A stretch of 57,805 nt of DNA, from the NCBI GenBank assembly GCA_011109175.1, contig RDEW01000049.1, forward strand, positions 341,887 to 399,691, given 5' to 3'. Source of the stretch: Dicyema japonicum. Taxonomy: Eukaryota > Dicyemida > Rhombozoa > Dicyemidae. The position numbers and the translations under genes were made by a program. The notes beneath the pieces are model-generated. The model had not been told where the DNA came from and did not search any database. It saw only the letters and a program-made list of their open reading frames with translations. Positions 1 to 11,250 of this stretch are shown piece after piece (positions within the stretch are counted from its first letter, which is position 1; each line of letters starts with the position of its first letter).

Positions 1-193
1 CTTAAGAAAGATATACGCATAGTCTTGGAATTCTAAGATGAGTTCTTTATTGCTGACGATGGCTTTCGATTTGTTTTATGTTTATCTAACGTCAAATGTT
101 CAAAAAAAATTCAGTTGATTCTCATGTTCTTTAAAACATCAGAACAATTTGCGTATAAAATTGTTAATACAGTCCGACTTCAATTTAAAACGG

Positions 194-871
194 AGCTCGT
201 GGCGGGAACACCTCAGATTTTGGAACACTTTGTAAGTTCTCTCCCAAAAATATTGAAAACTTCGATGTGGAACTGAATTTATTACTATTTTTATGTCTAG
301 TCATTAATAAAAAATTAAATATTTTTAAATAAAAATCTTCCACATAAATCATTACGAGTCTTGGTTACGAAAAAAAGTTGAAATTGCTCGACAACTCATG
401 GAAAATCATTCAACAAAGTACTTGTTCGGAAATATGAAACGAGTATTGCCGCAATAGCTGGAATAAAAAAACGATGATGTTGCAGATAACCCGTGGGAAT
501 ATTATTTCAAATTTTTGAACTCAAACAAAAACTGATGATTTTTTTAAAACTTTGGATAGTAAAATTCTCGACACATTTCAACATTTACGACTTCAAAATA
601 CTCCAGTTTCTGGTCCTCTTATTAAAAATTGGTAATTTTGTTTTTTATACATCTTAAGCTATGAAAATTGCAACTAAATTGAGCTTTACAAGCTTTAAAG
701 CATCTAATGGATTTTATGTCGCAATGTTGAAGTTTATGTATTTCATTTGCCAATCATTGATAATAGTATCGAAAGTTTGGTAAAATGTTTTTGTGAAATA
801 ATTAAAAATTGCTAGGATAATACCTTAGGAATGAAATACCTGTTGTGTTTGATAATCTGACGGATGATGTT
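194..871 (+). mobile_element. pogo/Tigger-like DNA transposon, 5' part
   Basis: A terminus-like block (CTCAGATTTTGGAACACTT, near 212) is followed on the plus strand by broken pieces of a CENP-B-type helix-turn-helix: QNTPVSGPLI near 590-640 and SFKASNGF near 685-715. PVSG and F-x-ASNG are typical of Tigger/jerky DNA-binding domains. The frame ending at 871 (FDNLTDDV) continues without loss at 3909 (DDVIEQIVDEE), so this is one transposase split by the retrotransposon at 872-3908. The DDE catalytic core is not visible, so an internal deletion preceded the insertion. Many stops; inactive. Confidence 0.6.
861..871. repeat. Target-site duplication, left copy
   Basis: CGGATGATGTT here is repeated exactly at 3909-3919. 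The two copies bracket the family A insertion, and the interrupted Tigger frame joins across them. Confidence 0.8.
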
Positions 872-904
872 TTTTTACATTTAGAAGTTTATTTTATTAA
901 ACAA

Positions 905-1240
905 TAGAAGTCAGGTAGATGCCGCCCTCACTGTGTGGCTGTTCCCTCTCAAAATTGCGAGCGAAATTCGCTCAAATAGCCAGCGGCGTTCACGGAGATC
1001 TCCAGTGCATGAAGTGATCCGGTTTCCAAGATGTCCGAAAAACTCGAGTGTAGAGGGGAGTAGGATCCGGAAGTCTCCATAGCAAGGGGAACAAATTTGA
1101 CATCATCAGGAAGGTCGACGTATTTAACGAGTTTGGCCTTTTCCGCCTTTACGGATGCTGAACAGGCCCTTGTAGCACTCTCGTGAAGATTTTTCTGGGC
1201 GAACGTGTCTGTACATGTCACATCCCAAACCAATGTTACT
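905..1240 (-). pseudogene. Family A copy A1, C-terminal nuclease fragment
   Basis: On the minus strand this encodes the end of the family A polyprotein. It starts in the nuclease core (LVWDVTCTDTFAQKN), runs through the conserved PLAMETSG segment and, after one frameshift near 1000, reaches the terminal motif ISLAILRGNS. WD-x-TC is part of the PD-(D/E)XK-type restriction-like endonuclease of REL-bearing non-LTR elements. It repeats residues also encoded at 3825-3908 on the other strand. Confidence 0.75.
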
Positions 1241-1243
1241 CGA

Positions 1244-3908
1244 AAAGTCATCGTCTAATTGCTCTGCCTGCAACATGAGCAATTTGAGAAAGTTTGGAAT
1301 TTCTTGTTCTGCCTGTGGAGTCTTCTTTCACTTCGGGTGTTTGAAGCTCTCTCATGCCTCTATCCGTGCTCTTGGGGTATGGCACTGCCGCTCGTGCCTT
1401 GGAATTGGTTAGGGGTTTCTTAATGGTCACGCGAGTGCATGTACTTCCGGGGAAGACCTTTCCCATTTGGACTCAGATTCGCTGCTCAAAATTATCAATA
1501 AACGCCGGTCATCGAGGAGTATCCCGGTGAAGATCCCTAAAGCAGCCCGCCCCCTAGCTGCTGAAGCCTTAACCAAAGCAATCGACGATGCACTCCACTC
1601 CGACTCTATAAACGACTGGATACGTTTGTTTAATTTTGCTCCTTTCGCTCTTGGCTCTTCCAGAGATCGCAATGGGAAAGAGTCTCTCTCGATTGAGATG
1701 AAGAACAACATCCGCGCATTTATGGATGGAACTCACTTTACGGACCTCACGTCTTTCTGCATCCGATCAACTGAGACTCGGAGTTCAACTCGGGAAACGG
1801 AGATTTTCGCCTAAGAAGGACCGTACGATCGAAGTTGCTTGAAGGAGGTACCCGATCCGCATTGAAGGCCCTCTCACTTTCAGATGGACCACGCAATCCA
1901 ACCATTGATACGTACAAGACTCTATTAGGGAAACATCCACCCTCTCCGAATGACCTACACCATTGCTCGCCCCCATCAGAATTGACCCTTTTGACCACGT
2001 CGCCTGAGGATGTCATCACGGCGTTATGGAACTTTGCACCAAGTAGCTGTGGAGGTCTCGATGGCTCAAGGCCCGTTCATCTTAAAGACCTTATTTCACC
2101 GACTATTGGAGACCAAGCAAGTCGTCTTTCATACTCACTCATTTTCTTATGAACAGGATATTATCTGGACATTTGCCTGATTTGATACGTCATATCTTGT
2201 TTTCGGCTAGTCTGATTGCCGTCGACAAGAAGGGAGGTGGAATCCGCCCGATCGCGGTCGGATTCACTTTCAGAAGACTAGCAGCCAAGATTGCTTCCAG
2301 ATCTTGTCAAAATCCTTACTTCCCAGTCAAGTTGGAGTCGGAGTTCGTCTTGGATGTGAGGCAGCCGTTCACTCCGTCAGAAGATTCAGGAACAGCAGCA
2401 TTCAAGACTTTAAAAGGCTCATTATGGTAAAACGGGACATCAAGAACGCTTTTAACAGCTTAAGAAGAGACTGCATTCTGGAGGCCTGCAAGGAAAGATG
2501 TCCGTACATATTTGAACTGATCAATTATTCATACGGAAAACCTTCATAACTATTGCACAGGGATTTCATAGTTCCATCGTCCTCAGGTGTTCAACAGGGC
2601 GACCCCCTCGGACCACTGCTGTTCTCCCTCGGCATTGAGAGGATCACGAAGCTCTCTAGATGCCCACTCAACATCTGGTACCTCGATGACGCTGTCTTAG
2701 GAGGTCCCCCGGAAACGGTCTTCCAGGACTTAGAAGTACTCATCCCCGCGCTGTCCGAGGTGGGTCTTCAGTTGAATATAACGAAATGTGAAATAACAAA
2801 CTGTGGTCTTGCTGACGATGACTTCTCTTCAATTGTTCAAAAATTTTACTCCTTGTATCCCGGTGGGATTTCGACCCCTGAAAATGAATTGATTTTTCTT
2901 GGATCCCCGATCACTAGTAATGCGATGAAGCATGTCCTCCTTGACAAAAAACGACTCCTATGCGATTCGCTGGAAAGATTACAGCTGCTGGACTTGCACA
3001 CAGCACTATTCCTATTGAAAAGAAGTCTCAACATCCAGAGAATCTCCTATCTACTAAGGACAGCTCCATATTATTCTCAACTGGAGCTGCTCGAGAATTT
3101 TGATTTGTCTCTCCTCAGCTCGACGGAGCAAATATTTAATGTCCGATTCGACGATGATACATGGATGCAGGCTACACTCCCAGTTAGATTCGGGGGTCTT
3201 GGAATCCGTCGAACTTTGGACGTCTCACTTCCCGCTCATTTATCATCACTCACGGCCTGCGAACCTTTGGTCAGGAGGATTCTACACTCCCCACCCGAAT
3301 TCTCAACTGACCAAGAGATAATCCACGCACGAGAAGCCTGGAATGCCACCAACCTCCCCCTGCCTCCTTCCCAAGATCGCCAGCGAAACCTGGACAACTT
3401 ATTATGCTGGAAATCATTTGGACTCTTACAGGAATCTGCCAATCAGCACTGACGCGCTTGTTTGCTTTCGGGGCTTCCCCTGAGAGCGGAGCTTGGCTAA
3501 ACGCCATCCCCAATGGAGCTTTGGGCACTTTTCTGGATGATGAATGCGTTAGAACTGGTATCTCTCTGCGGCTGGGACTAAAAGTATGTGTACCTCACCC
3601 GTGCCGATGTGGCACCCTGATAGACTGCTATGTCCTGCACCCTCTCGCCTGCAGGAGAAGCGCTGGCAGATCCCAAAGGCACAAGGCTCTGAATGAAATT
3701 GTCAGGCGAGCTATGGATGCTGCTGGATACTCGGCCATTCTTGAACCGGTCGGGTTATGCAGAAGTGACGGGAAACGACCGGACGGGATGACCATATTTC
3801 CATTTGAGGCCGGGAAACCACTGGTTTGGGATGTGACATGTACAGACACGTTCGCCCAGAAAAATCTTCACGACAGTGCTACAAGGGCCTGTTCAGTATC
3901 CGTAAAGG
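1244..3908 (+). pseudogene. Family A copy A1: PHD finger, reverse transcriptase, REL nuclease
   Basis: Order on the plus strand: PHD-type zinc finger (CSAC...CSAC...FHFGC...WHCRSC, about 1257-1400); RT N-terminus (GGLDGSRPVHLKDL, about 2052); RT palm with GVQQGDPLGP at 2587 and the catalytic WYLDDA at 2674; thumb with RFGGLGIR (about 3186); nuclease region with a CRCG...H.L.C zinc knuckle (about 3600), RPDGMT (about 3780) and WDVTC (about 3826). Frameshifts or stops near 1440, 1815, 2150, 2430, 2550 and 3450 break the frame. It should copy and integrate its own RNA by target-primed reverse transcription; the catalytic YLDD is kept but the gene is dead. The last open frame runs out of the element into Tigger sequence at 3909. 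Confidence 0.85.
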
Positions 3909-3976
3909 CGGATGATGTTATAGAACAAATTGTTGACGAAGAATTAGAAAGTACGGAAGGCAGCAATAATGAATAA
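3909..3976 (+). pseudogene. Tigger transposase C-terminus
   Basis: Continues the Tigger frame interrupted at 871: DDVIEQIVDEELES followed by an acidic tail and a stop. Acidic D/E-rich ends after an I-x-x-V segment are usual for pogo/Tigger transposases. It is fused in frame to the nuclease fragment of copy A1, which makes a misleading chimeric open frame. The first 11 bases are the right target-site duplication. Confidence 0.6.
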
Positions 3977-4237
3977 ATTTTTTATAACGGTATGCAAAAT
4001 AAAAAGACGACGATCAAAGAAGTAGTATAAAAATTAATGAATTAACAGAATTAGTTCTAAATATTGATCCAAGTACGTAATAGGATTTTTACTGCTTCAA
4101 ACAAAATTTTTCAGTAGTTTAAAGAAAAACAATGGATGTGGAAATATAATTGATGATTAATTTTCAATAAATAATGACTTTATAAGACTTTCTTGCATTA
4201 ATTAAATTATTAAATTTAAATTGGTTTTAATTTTTTG

Positions 4238-4285
4238 ACAGAACCTCGGTTTTTGGAACATGCTCAGTTTTTGGAACACTTGTGT
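4238..4285 (+). repeat. Tigger terminus-like sequence
   Basis: Contains AGAACCTCGGTTTTTGGAAC then CTCAGTTTTTGGAACACTT. The second block matches the block near 212 in the same orientation, so the two are not a TIR pair. AGAACCTCGG-type ends are common in Tigger elements. The partner end was not found. Confidence 0.4.
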
Positions 4286-4860
4286 TGTAAATTTAAGTTC
4301 AACTGTACAATTCTAGGTCATTCGTGTAATTCAGTTCAAGCAATATTAACTGAATCAATCAAAGTCGATTAGGTAATAAAAAGATAACGGAAGCTTTTGT
4401 AAAAGCAAACATCCCGCTATACAAATTAAATAATGATTCGATCAAAAAAAGTGTTTATAACAATTAAAATTAACATTCCGTCCGTATTTCCATGCAGAAC
4501 TGCGGTTAAGTTTTTTGCAGAAAAAAAGATAAATGAGTTGACAAATTATTAACGTATTAAAATTTATTTTTAACTTTCAGAAACGAAAATATTTTTAAAA
4601 TAATTGATGAAACAGATATACGAAGGAAAAGTTTTGTAGTGATTCTAAATGGAAGCATTCGTTTTCCAACAAAATCCTATTTGGTTGAATGCAAACCACT
4701 GGAAAATAATACTACTGCTGTTATCATCTGCTAGTTAATAGATGACGTCATTAGAGAAATGAAGATTATTCGTAACAATCATTATCTATTAATATCTGAT
4801 GCTTACATAAAAAATCTTTATCAAAATTACTACGGATAAGTAATGTAGACAAAATAGGCA
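4286..4860 (+). other. Possible micro-exon gene, unidentified (about 4560-4840)
   Basis: Open plus-strand stretches around 4590-4735 (KSFVVILNGSIRFPTKSYLV and neighbours) and 4755-4840 (KIIRNNHYLLISDAYI) look protein-like in an otherwise stop-dense AT-rich region. The short gap between them could be a small intron, but no phase-consistent GT..AG pair was found. Family unknown. Nothing else was seen in 4286-4560. Confidence 0.25.
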
Positions 4861-6640
4861 GATGAGATCTCCCATGGTTTGGATAAGAGTAATTTGATAA
4901 CAAGACACAGGGGTTTCCAACCGAGTAATTCATGTTGTTTAAGGCTGGATAAAGGCTATAGTTTTAGCAGTTGACGACAATAAGTCAAAAAATAATCAAA
5001 TGTCTCTGAAATATAAGTTTTTGACAAAGGAATTATCAAGAATTTTTTATTGCCGTACCACAAATTCACTTTGAACTCATGTATTGGTTGTTCTTGATAT
5101 TTGTAAGGGTTCCAAGTATTCATCTTTTATATACGACAAATTTCTTGGAATATATCTATCCCTTTTTTTAAGTGGTGAAGTGATCATAACGAAAGAAATT
5201 CTTCATAAATTTTAAAATCCTGCATTACTTCCTTTACAAACACAATGTAGAGCAGTCATTAGCCAATGGATAGTAAACAATTTTTTGCCAGCACTAAAAA
5301 TATTTATTTCATAAAGATTCCTCAACAAGCAATTCAATGAATACTATATAGATTCAATTCTTCAAATAACTGTATCATTGCTGACAGGATTCTCGAAGCC
5401 ATTCAAGTAGGACTTTTAAAGTTATAAAGGACTTCTGGAAATTTCCCTGGATTTCCTATTCCACATAAACTGAGGAGGAAACCCATGAGACTACGAGGAT
5501 TCATTTAAAAGACAAACATGATTGTGTGAGCTCGAGATAAACAGAGCTCTCTGTTGGAACGTGTACAGTATCACGTGGTTGTTAGTTAGTTGTTACTGTG
5601 GTCTCTAGAATTTTTCATTTATTCATGAAATTGTTGCTCTCATAATAAAGAGAATAAGATAACAAAATCATGAGAAACATGTAATATTGAATAACTTTTT
5701 CTAAAAATTATTAATTATAATTATTCCAATTCTTCATTTGCACTAAAAACAGAATGACATGTAGCCTGACGAAATCCGTAACATTTCTATTAACTTTGGA
5801 CAGAAAATGTCCTAAAAGTCAATTGAAATAGAGGTGGATGGGAAAACACATCATTTATGAGTGGAAAATAATTCTGGAAGTAATTTTAATACATCTATGT
5901 GTTTTCCGTGTAACATGAGAAATGTGATAATCTAATTAAAAAACAAATCAAACTACAGAAATTCTTAACAACGTTGGGAAATAAGAATAATGCCGTGCTG
6001 AAAAAAATTTTATTCGCAATGTATTTAGTCAAACACTTCCTATGCAATTATCTTAATAGTTTTATTATTCCGACAAATGCTCAGAAAGTCGTGGCTATAA
6101 AAAAGTCTTTTGAGTCAGAAAAAAAAGTATAATTTAAAAGACAGGATGCTAACCGTCCTAGATATTATAATCCGAATAAATAAATGACTTAGAGTTAACA
6201 TTATGCAACCCGATCCAAAGGAGATTGTGTAGGATATAGGATTCGCCGGATTACTTATTTTGTTTTAATGAATTTATAAAATGTTTAATTAAACAAAAAA
6301 TTATAATTTCATTTGCGGTTTTACTAATTAACATGTATTTCAATATATCAGAATGTTAAAATGATAAATATTCATATTTCACGAATTTCTTATAATTTTC
6401 TAAAACTTATAGAAAAATATTCGATTGTGTTTCCGCACAATTATTACTTTCTGTGTTACATAATTGTACGAAAAATTCTAAAACATAAAGTAAAATCCAA
6501 AATATTAAACATTCATACTTAACAAAATTACTTCTCCATTTTTCAAATGGTAAACATGTAGAAATATATCGTTTGTTTCCCCACAATTATTATTTTCTGA
6601 GTTAGATAATTAAAAAAATAAATTTTTGGTTACTGACTCA
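4861..6640. other. AT-rich intergenic DNA with one dispersed repeat
   Basis: No recognisable gene. CAGGGGTTTCCAACC at about 4907 resembles a hAT terminus but has no partner. A repeat unit lies at 5553-5613 (separate entry). The rest is AT-rich and stop-dense on both strands. Confidence 0.3.
5553..5613 (+). repeat. Dispersed repeat, copy 1
   Basis: The stretch around TATCACGTGGTTGTTAGTTA and the following TGTGGTCTC is closely matched at 16205-16262. Class unknown; an LTR or SINE end is possible. Confidence 0.4.
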
Positions 6641-6649
6641 TCATGATGC

Positions 6650-6800
6650 TATCTTAATTTAAATCCAATTCTTTTTCAATTTCTTCTAACAATCCTTTGC
6701 TTGGCTTTAAATTTAATCTTGTTTCTTTATCTTTAATATGGTCAAGAAAATAGATTTTGTCGATTGAGTACGTTTTGAGAATCTTCTTGTGCACCTAGAG
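6650..6800 (-). other. Possible terminal exon, unidentified protein
   Basis: Minus-strand open stretch encoding KILKTYSIDKIYFLDHIKD, then NLKPSKGLLEEIEKELDLN and a stop. The amphipathic, lysine/glutamate-rich composition is protein-like. Upstream (about 6800-6830) the frame is unclear. I do not recognise the family. Confidence 0.3.
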
Positions 6801-6950
6801 TACCAGTTTGCACAGCTGCACAAATCATAGGTGTGGACGATTAAAAAGACATGTGAATTAATTATATTGTCTTGATAGTTCTCCTTTAATAATAAAAGTT
6901 TTAGTGTTTTTTTTTAATTCAAAAATCAAAAAAAATATGAATGAAACAAA

Positions 6951-7041
6951 ATTCCCCAAGTCATGTTACACACTTCAATAATAATTGGTGAATAATTTGC
7001 ATATAAATGAGTTTTTAAACGATTTCTGAAATTTCAAAAAA
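6951..7041 (+). promoter_or_regulatory. Conserved upstream block of metalloprotease copy 1
   Basis: The roughly 90-100 bp before the start codon are similar in metalloprotease copies 1, 3 and 4: a CCCCAAGTCAT-like start, then TTACACACTTCAATAATAAT, a TATAAA-like core and a TTTC-rich run into ATG. Conservation outside the coding sequence suggests a shared promoter and 5' leader, though recent duplication would also explain it. Confidence 0.45.
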
Positions 7042-7915
7042 ATGAATTTCCTGTTTTACACATTATTCTGTACTTTCGTTGGTAATTAATTTTGAAACAT
7101 TTTTAGATAACAGACACTTAACCCGAAGATTCGATATCGCTGTTGTTCTTGATATCAAATTTGTTTTAATTTAATATTTTACATATATAGCAAAAAGGTT
7201 TTGACTATAATGAAGGCCGAATGAGACAGTATATAAATAAGTTGTTCGACTTGTCACAAAAAGTATATAATTGGTAACAATTCAGTATTTTGGCGCAATC
7301 AAAATACAATTAAACTCGCAAAAATTTACTTCACTAACGACACTGCACCAAGTGATCTTGACGATGCCGGTCAGTACGCTTATAAAAATAAATATTTAAA
7401 TGGGGTAGAAACAGCAGTATTCTTTGAGTAATTATTCAATTTAATTCTTAGAGGTACTGCTTTCAAAGATCAATCGGGTCAATCTAAATCGGGAGTCGCA
7501 TATATAGGAAGTGTTTGCATAGCTAAATCAGTAGCAATTCTTTTCCAAAAAAGCACCGATCAAGAGACTTCAGATACTATGTCTCATGAGTTATTTCACG
7601 TGCTTGGGTTTTGGCACGTCTTATCGACGGAAAGTAATTGCAATAAGAATTGTTTAATGAATAAAGATGTATATAAGAATGTGTATAAATTTTTCTAATT
7701 TTTAGACACGTGTCGAAATATACAATCGACAAAGCGTCTTCACTGGAAAAAAAATGGGGATGCCTTGCATCGAGTAATTACATGTTTAAATTTTAGTTAA
7801 TGTTAATAATGATGTCGCCGATGATGCTGGGACCAAGTCTAATTATGAGTTAAATGGAGCAAATTTCTGGATTTACGGATTCATTCTCTTCCCGATACAA
7901 TATTTACTCAATTAA
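7042..7915 (+). pseudogene. M12B (ADAM-like) metalloprotease, paralog 1, one frameshift
   Basis: Seven exons split by six tiny introns: 7082-7106, 7163-7190, 7263-7285, 7428-7451, 7683-7705 and 7774-7796 (25, 28, 23, 24, 23, 23 nt; all GT..AG). The product has a signal peptide (MNFLFYTLFCTFV), then RRFDIAVVLD as at the start of M12B catalytic domains, a zinc site HELFHVLGFWH, a Met-turn region NCNKNCLMN, and a hydrophobic tail after NGANF resembling a GPI-anchor signal. There is no prodomain. One base is missing near 7306 compared with paralogs 3 and 4, so this copy is frameshifted unless that is a sequence error. Known role of the family: zinc-dependent secreted or surface proteolysis. Its substrate is unknown. 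Confidence 0.75.
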
Positions 7916-8049
7916 ATTCTCTAACTATTACTAATTATCTAATAACAATCTTTATTTAAAATCCACATATTATTCCAGTATGACCTTGGTTAGGGAATTA
8001 ATTTATAAAAAGTATACAAAAACAGGCGAATTGCCTTGAGACGGGTTGG

Positions 8050-8330
8050 AAAACCACGATATTTGCTTAAGGACCAAATGCAGACTGGTTAATACAATCG
8101 TGTTCCCGGTTTTTCTATACGACGCAAAATCATGGATACTGAAAAAAGCGGAAAACGAAAAAATGATGTTTTTGAACTTTGGTGCTCGATGGGTTTACTA
8201 AGAATCCCTTGGACTTCCAAAATAACAAACACCGATGTACTCAAACGGGTGGAGACGGACATTTCGCTAGAAGGAAGAATCGTAAACATATTCTATGGCG
8301 TTCCATGCTTTTAAGATAAGATTAAAGTTA
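8050..8330 (+). pseudogene. LINE reverse-transcriptase C-terminal fragment
   Basis: Broken plus-strand frames give FPVFLYDAKSWILKKAEN and then LLRIPWTSKITNTDVLKRV. These match the familiar post-RT segment of endonuclease-bearing LINEs (YG-x-E-x-W-x-x-K then LRIPWT-x-x-TN-x-x-VL). A fragment only; no flanking RT of the same family is adjacent. Confidence 0.7.
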
Positions 8331-8589
8331 TAGAGAAAAAATCGACATTTGAATCGAACAGAAATTTCGTATCAACAACAAAATGTTCTAATTGAATAGA
8401 TGTCCTTCTATAGGAAGTCAGGACAAAATATTATTAATGCCTCAGTTGATAATTAAAAATGCGCAGATTTTTGGGAAGAATTATGGAAAAGGAGGAATCT
8501 AAATTATTAAAGTTTTAATATCGGAAAGAGAATAACTGGTGTTGAAAATGTGTCTGTTGAATTCTTGATAAATGTTTTTGAACACACGA

Positions 8590-11250
8590 TTCAATATTTG
8601 CTGAATTGGAAGCCCCAGGTTGTGATGGATCTACAATTTCTTCCTTAAGAAATTTACCTCGCTACATAAATTTATCTATACCAAAATGCTTAGGATTGTA
8701 GACGAAGAGTGCGTCTCTGGAAACTGGTTTTTTACTGGAATTCCGTACTTGTTACCAAAATGCGAAGCGCCAGAGTCGCCAAAGGACTTGCGCCCTATTA
8801 CATGCATGTCGTCACTCTATAAACTTATGACAAAGTATATAAATGAAGCTAACGGATTATGTGGAAGCGTTTTGTTTTCTTTCTGAATACCAGATGGGAA
8901 AAAATTCAGAACTGTACAAAAGATGTGGCTTAAGGCCATTAAGAGGCTAGATTGAGACTTTTTGGTCACATCTACGAATGATATGTTGACTCCACCAAAC
9001 ATTGCAATGGAGAACTATTTCGCACAACTGAATGGATCATTCCGTGGCAGGCCTAGAGTGACGTTGCCTTCAGTACTAAATGATGACTAATCCGAATAAA
9101 CAAAACTCTACGAAATGGTCAAGATCTTGACTCACTACGAGCAATGGCCCGGAACAGGGGAACATGGAAGAGGATGTGTGGGAGGATACTGGACGTGGCA
9201 CAAGGGGAACTTAATTAATCTAATTAATTTTTGATTTCCCGGGAGTGCTTAAAAAAAGATGGGAACAAGGAAGAGATGTCAGAATGCTAAGAACAGGCAC
9301 TAGTCAATAAATCACTTAATAAAATAAATGGAGGTGGAATAAAGGCTGCATGGATTGACGTCAAAAAAACATTTGACTCGGGTGACCACAACTTTTTAAT
9401 GGAAGTCCTTGAAAAATCCGGAATCCCCGAATGGATTATTAAAGTTGTGAGATTACTGATTATGCATTGGAGAGAATCTAATGTTGAATAATAAAAATAT
9501 TCGTGATATTCAGATTGAAAAAAGAATTTTGCCGGGGGAGGGGGATAGTCTATCTCCGTTTACAGATGATCTGTCTGTCTCGTCATTCTCAATTAATCAT
9601 CTTTTATTTATTGACGATTTAAAACTTATTTCGATAGTAAGATGTTATTGTCAAGATGATGGAAGATGTTAATTTGTACTTCAGTGCTCTGGGGTTGGAA
9701 AGGAATCTAGAAAAGTAGGCTACAAATGTCTTGTTATCAGATGAAGCCAAGTTGTTAGAGGAATGGATGTATATAAATACCTCGGTGTATTGGAAGGTAC
9801 TTCCGGACAAATTCAAAAGTTATAAATGTTAAAAATATTTTTTTCGCAAGTAAACCAAAGAATTGAGAAATGGTGAATACCAAACTAAATGCAGTGAATT
9901 TGTTTAAGAGTATTAACGAACATGCTCTGTCTTTATATAACTATTATATTGGACTCATTAATGTGGAACCCTGTGAATACGATTTAATTGACTCAGCTAT
10001 CCTCACCATATTGATTAAACATCGAGTCCATCTTAAACCTGCATCTAAGCAGAGGCTTTATTTAACGAGGAATTACCTTGGGAAAGAGCTACGCTCAATC
10101 TCTTTTAAGTGAAAAGATGTTATATAGATTTTTTCATGATTTGAAACTCAGAATTACAGTTTGCAATAGAAGTCCCGCAATTCTTCAAGCCGAAATTTAA
10201 GAAAAATTACATTTGGCATTAATTGAAGAATTTCTAAGGCAAAAATGTTCTGTTTACGACACTTTTGAGTCGGATAGAAAATTGATTTCGAACATGCAAA
10301 AAGAAGGTTTAATGAATCAAATAAGATTGTAGAGTTTTCATTCCGTTATTTATAAGAATTTGTTGGAGGATTATGTGAATATAGAGCATTCCTCTCATTG
10401 GTTTCTAAAAGGGGATAACTTGCCAAGGTCGGAAGCCTTATCTGCCTTATTCAAGATAGGAATCTGTTCTTTGGAGAACAAAATGCAATGTGCACCCATT
10501 GTAAAAAATGGAAGAAGATCGTGGATCCTTGTGCCACAAGGTGTGAAAAGATATTACATGGGGATTATGTAAGAAGACATAACGAAGTCGTGAGGTGTCT
10601 ACATTTCCACATTTGCAGAGAGTTTGGTCTCAAAAACAAGAAGAAACTGAAGACTCATTCAGTGCAATCCATTGTAATAAATGACTCAGTTGAAATCAGA
10701 GTTGACACTTTATCAAAACGGACATAATTATTGAGCATAACAAGCCAGACTGTTCGTTTTTGATAAAAGGAGAAACAAAATTACCTTGGTCGAAGTAGGA
10801 ATAACATCTTCCCAAAATCTACAGCAGGTGGAATGCGAAAAGCTGAGGAAGTATGACTTCTTTCCAAGGAGCTGGAGTTGATACACCACGCAGAGGACAA
10901 GATTGTCCCGATTGTACTCACTTGGGATAGCCTAGTGACTTTACATTCGTGAAAGTATGCCAGATCTTTGAATATAAGTGAAAGAATGTGTGCGTATGTT
11001 CAATCGCTGGTAATCAAAAAAACTTTGGAGAGTATGATTGTATCATATAGGAACGAAGTCGACGTTTCGCAGCGTTATGATAAACTTAATAAGGATAAAA
11101 TATTTACTCTAGGTCTGATTATGAAGAAATTCGAAGAATAGTGTGAGCGAACTGATAACAATATATATTGAGGAAAAGGAAAAGGACTGTGACAATTGGG
11201 TTTACTCCCATAGTTGCTCGAAGAGGAAACGAATTGGATAGAGAACATTT
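8590..11250 (+). mobile_element. Family B REL-type LINE, degenerate
   Basis: Pieces in order on the plus strand: PKDLRPITCMSSLYKLMTKY (about 8788-8838, RT); AAWIDVKKTFDS and EVLEKSGIPEWIIKVVRLL (about 9337-9460, RT palm); INHLLFIDDLKLIS (about 9592, FIDD in place of YADD); YKYLGVLEG (about 9772); SINEHALSLYNYYIGLI and KHRVHLKPASKQRLYL (about 9912-10070); zinc knuckle CTHCKKW (about 10491) with RRHNEVVRCLHFH; and a nuclease end with NKPD and ITLVEVGI (about 10740-10800). RT followed by a zinc knuckle and an R/KPD-x-EV nuclease is the layout of R2/R4/NeSL-like elements. Many frameshifts; inactive. Confidence 0.7.
8905..9215 (+). pseudogene. Nested LINE C-terminal fragment inside family B
   Basis: Between the two halves of the family B RT lies the tail of another LINE: RLFGHIYE, then GSFRGRPRVTLPSVLND, then LDSLRAMARN and RGTWKR in shifting frames. 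The same tail type (FRGRPRTTSSVVL, LDTLRDLAKNR) occurs at 18509-18754. Its position inside family B implies insertion into an existing family B copy. Confidence 0.6.

Larger units (their letters stand above)
872..3908 (-). mobile_element. Family A REL retrotransposon copy A1, with inverted 5' portion
   Basis: A non-LTR-type retrotransposon inserted in the Tigger transposase with an 11-bp target duplication. Read on the minus strand, its 3' end lies at 872 (an A-rich tail of seven A's next to the target copy). The 3' fragment (872-about 1240) is in sense; the remainder (about 1244-3908) is inverted. The 5' end of the inverted part abuts the start of the 3' part, which is the arrangement produced by twin priming. 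About 85 bp (roughly 1156-1240 and 3825-3908) occur in both parts in opposite orientation with about two mismatches. Confidence 0.75.

Noticed and set aside
1747-2019. Minus-strand frames opposite the family A RTs (for example 1747-2019, 33627-34175, 40226-40522) as separate genes.
   Set aside because: They are antisense shadows of recognisable RT and nuclease coding sequence and show no motifs of their own.
3404-3976. A single 190-codon gene encoding a nuclease with an acidic tail.
   Set aside because: It is a chance in-frame chimera of the family A nuclease (to 3908) and the Tigger C-terminus (from 3909).
212-4285. The matching CTCAG-x-TTTTGGAACACTT blocks as terminal inverted repeats of one large transposon.
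   Set aside because: They are in the same orientation, so they cannot be a TIR pair.
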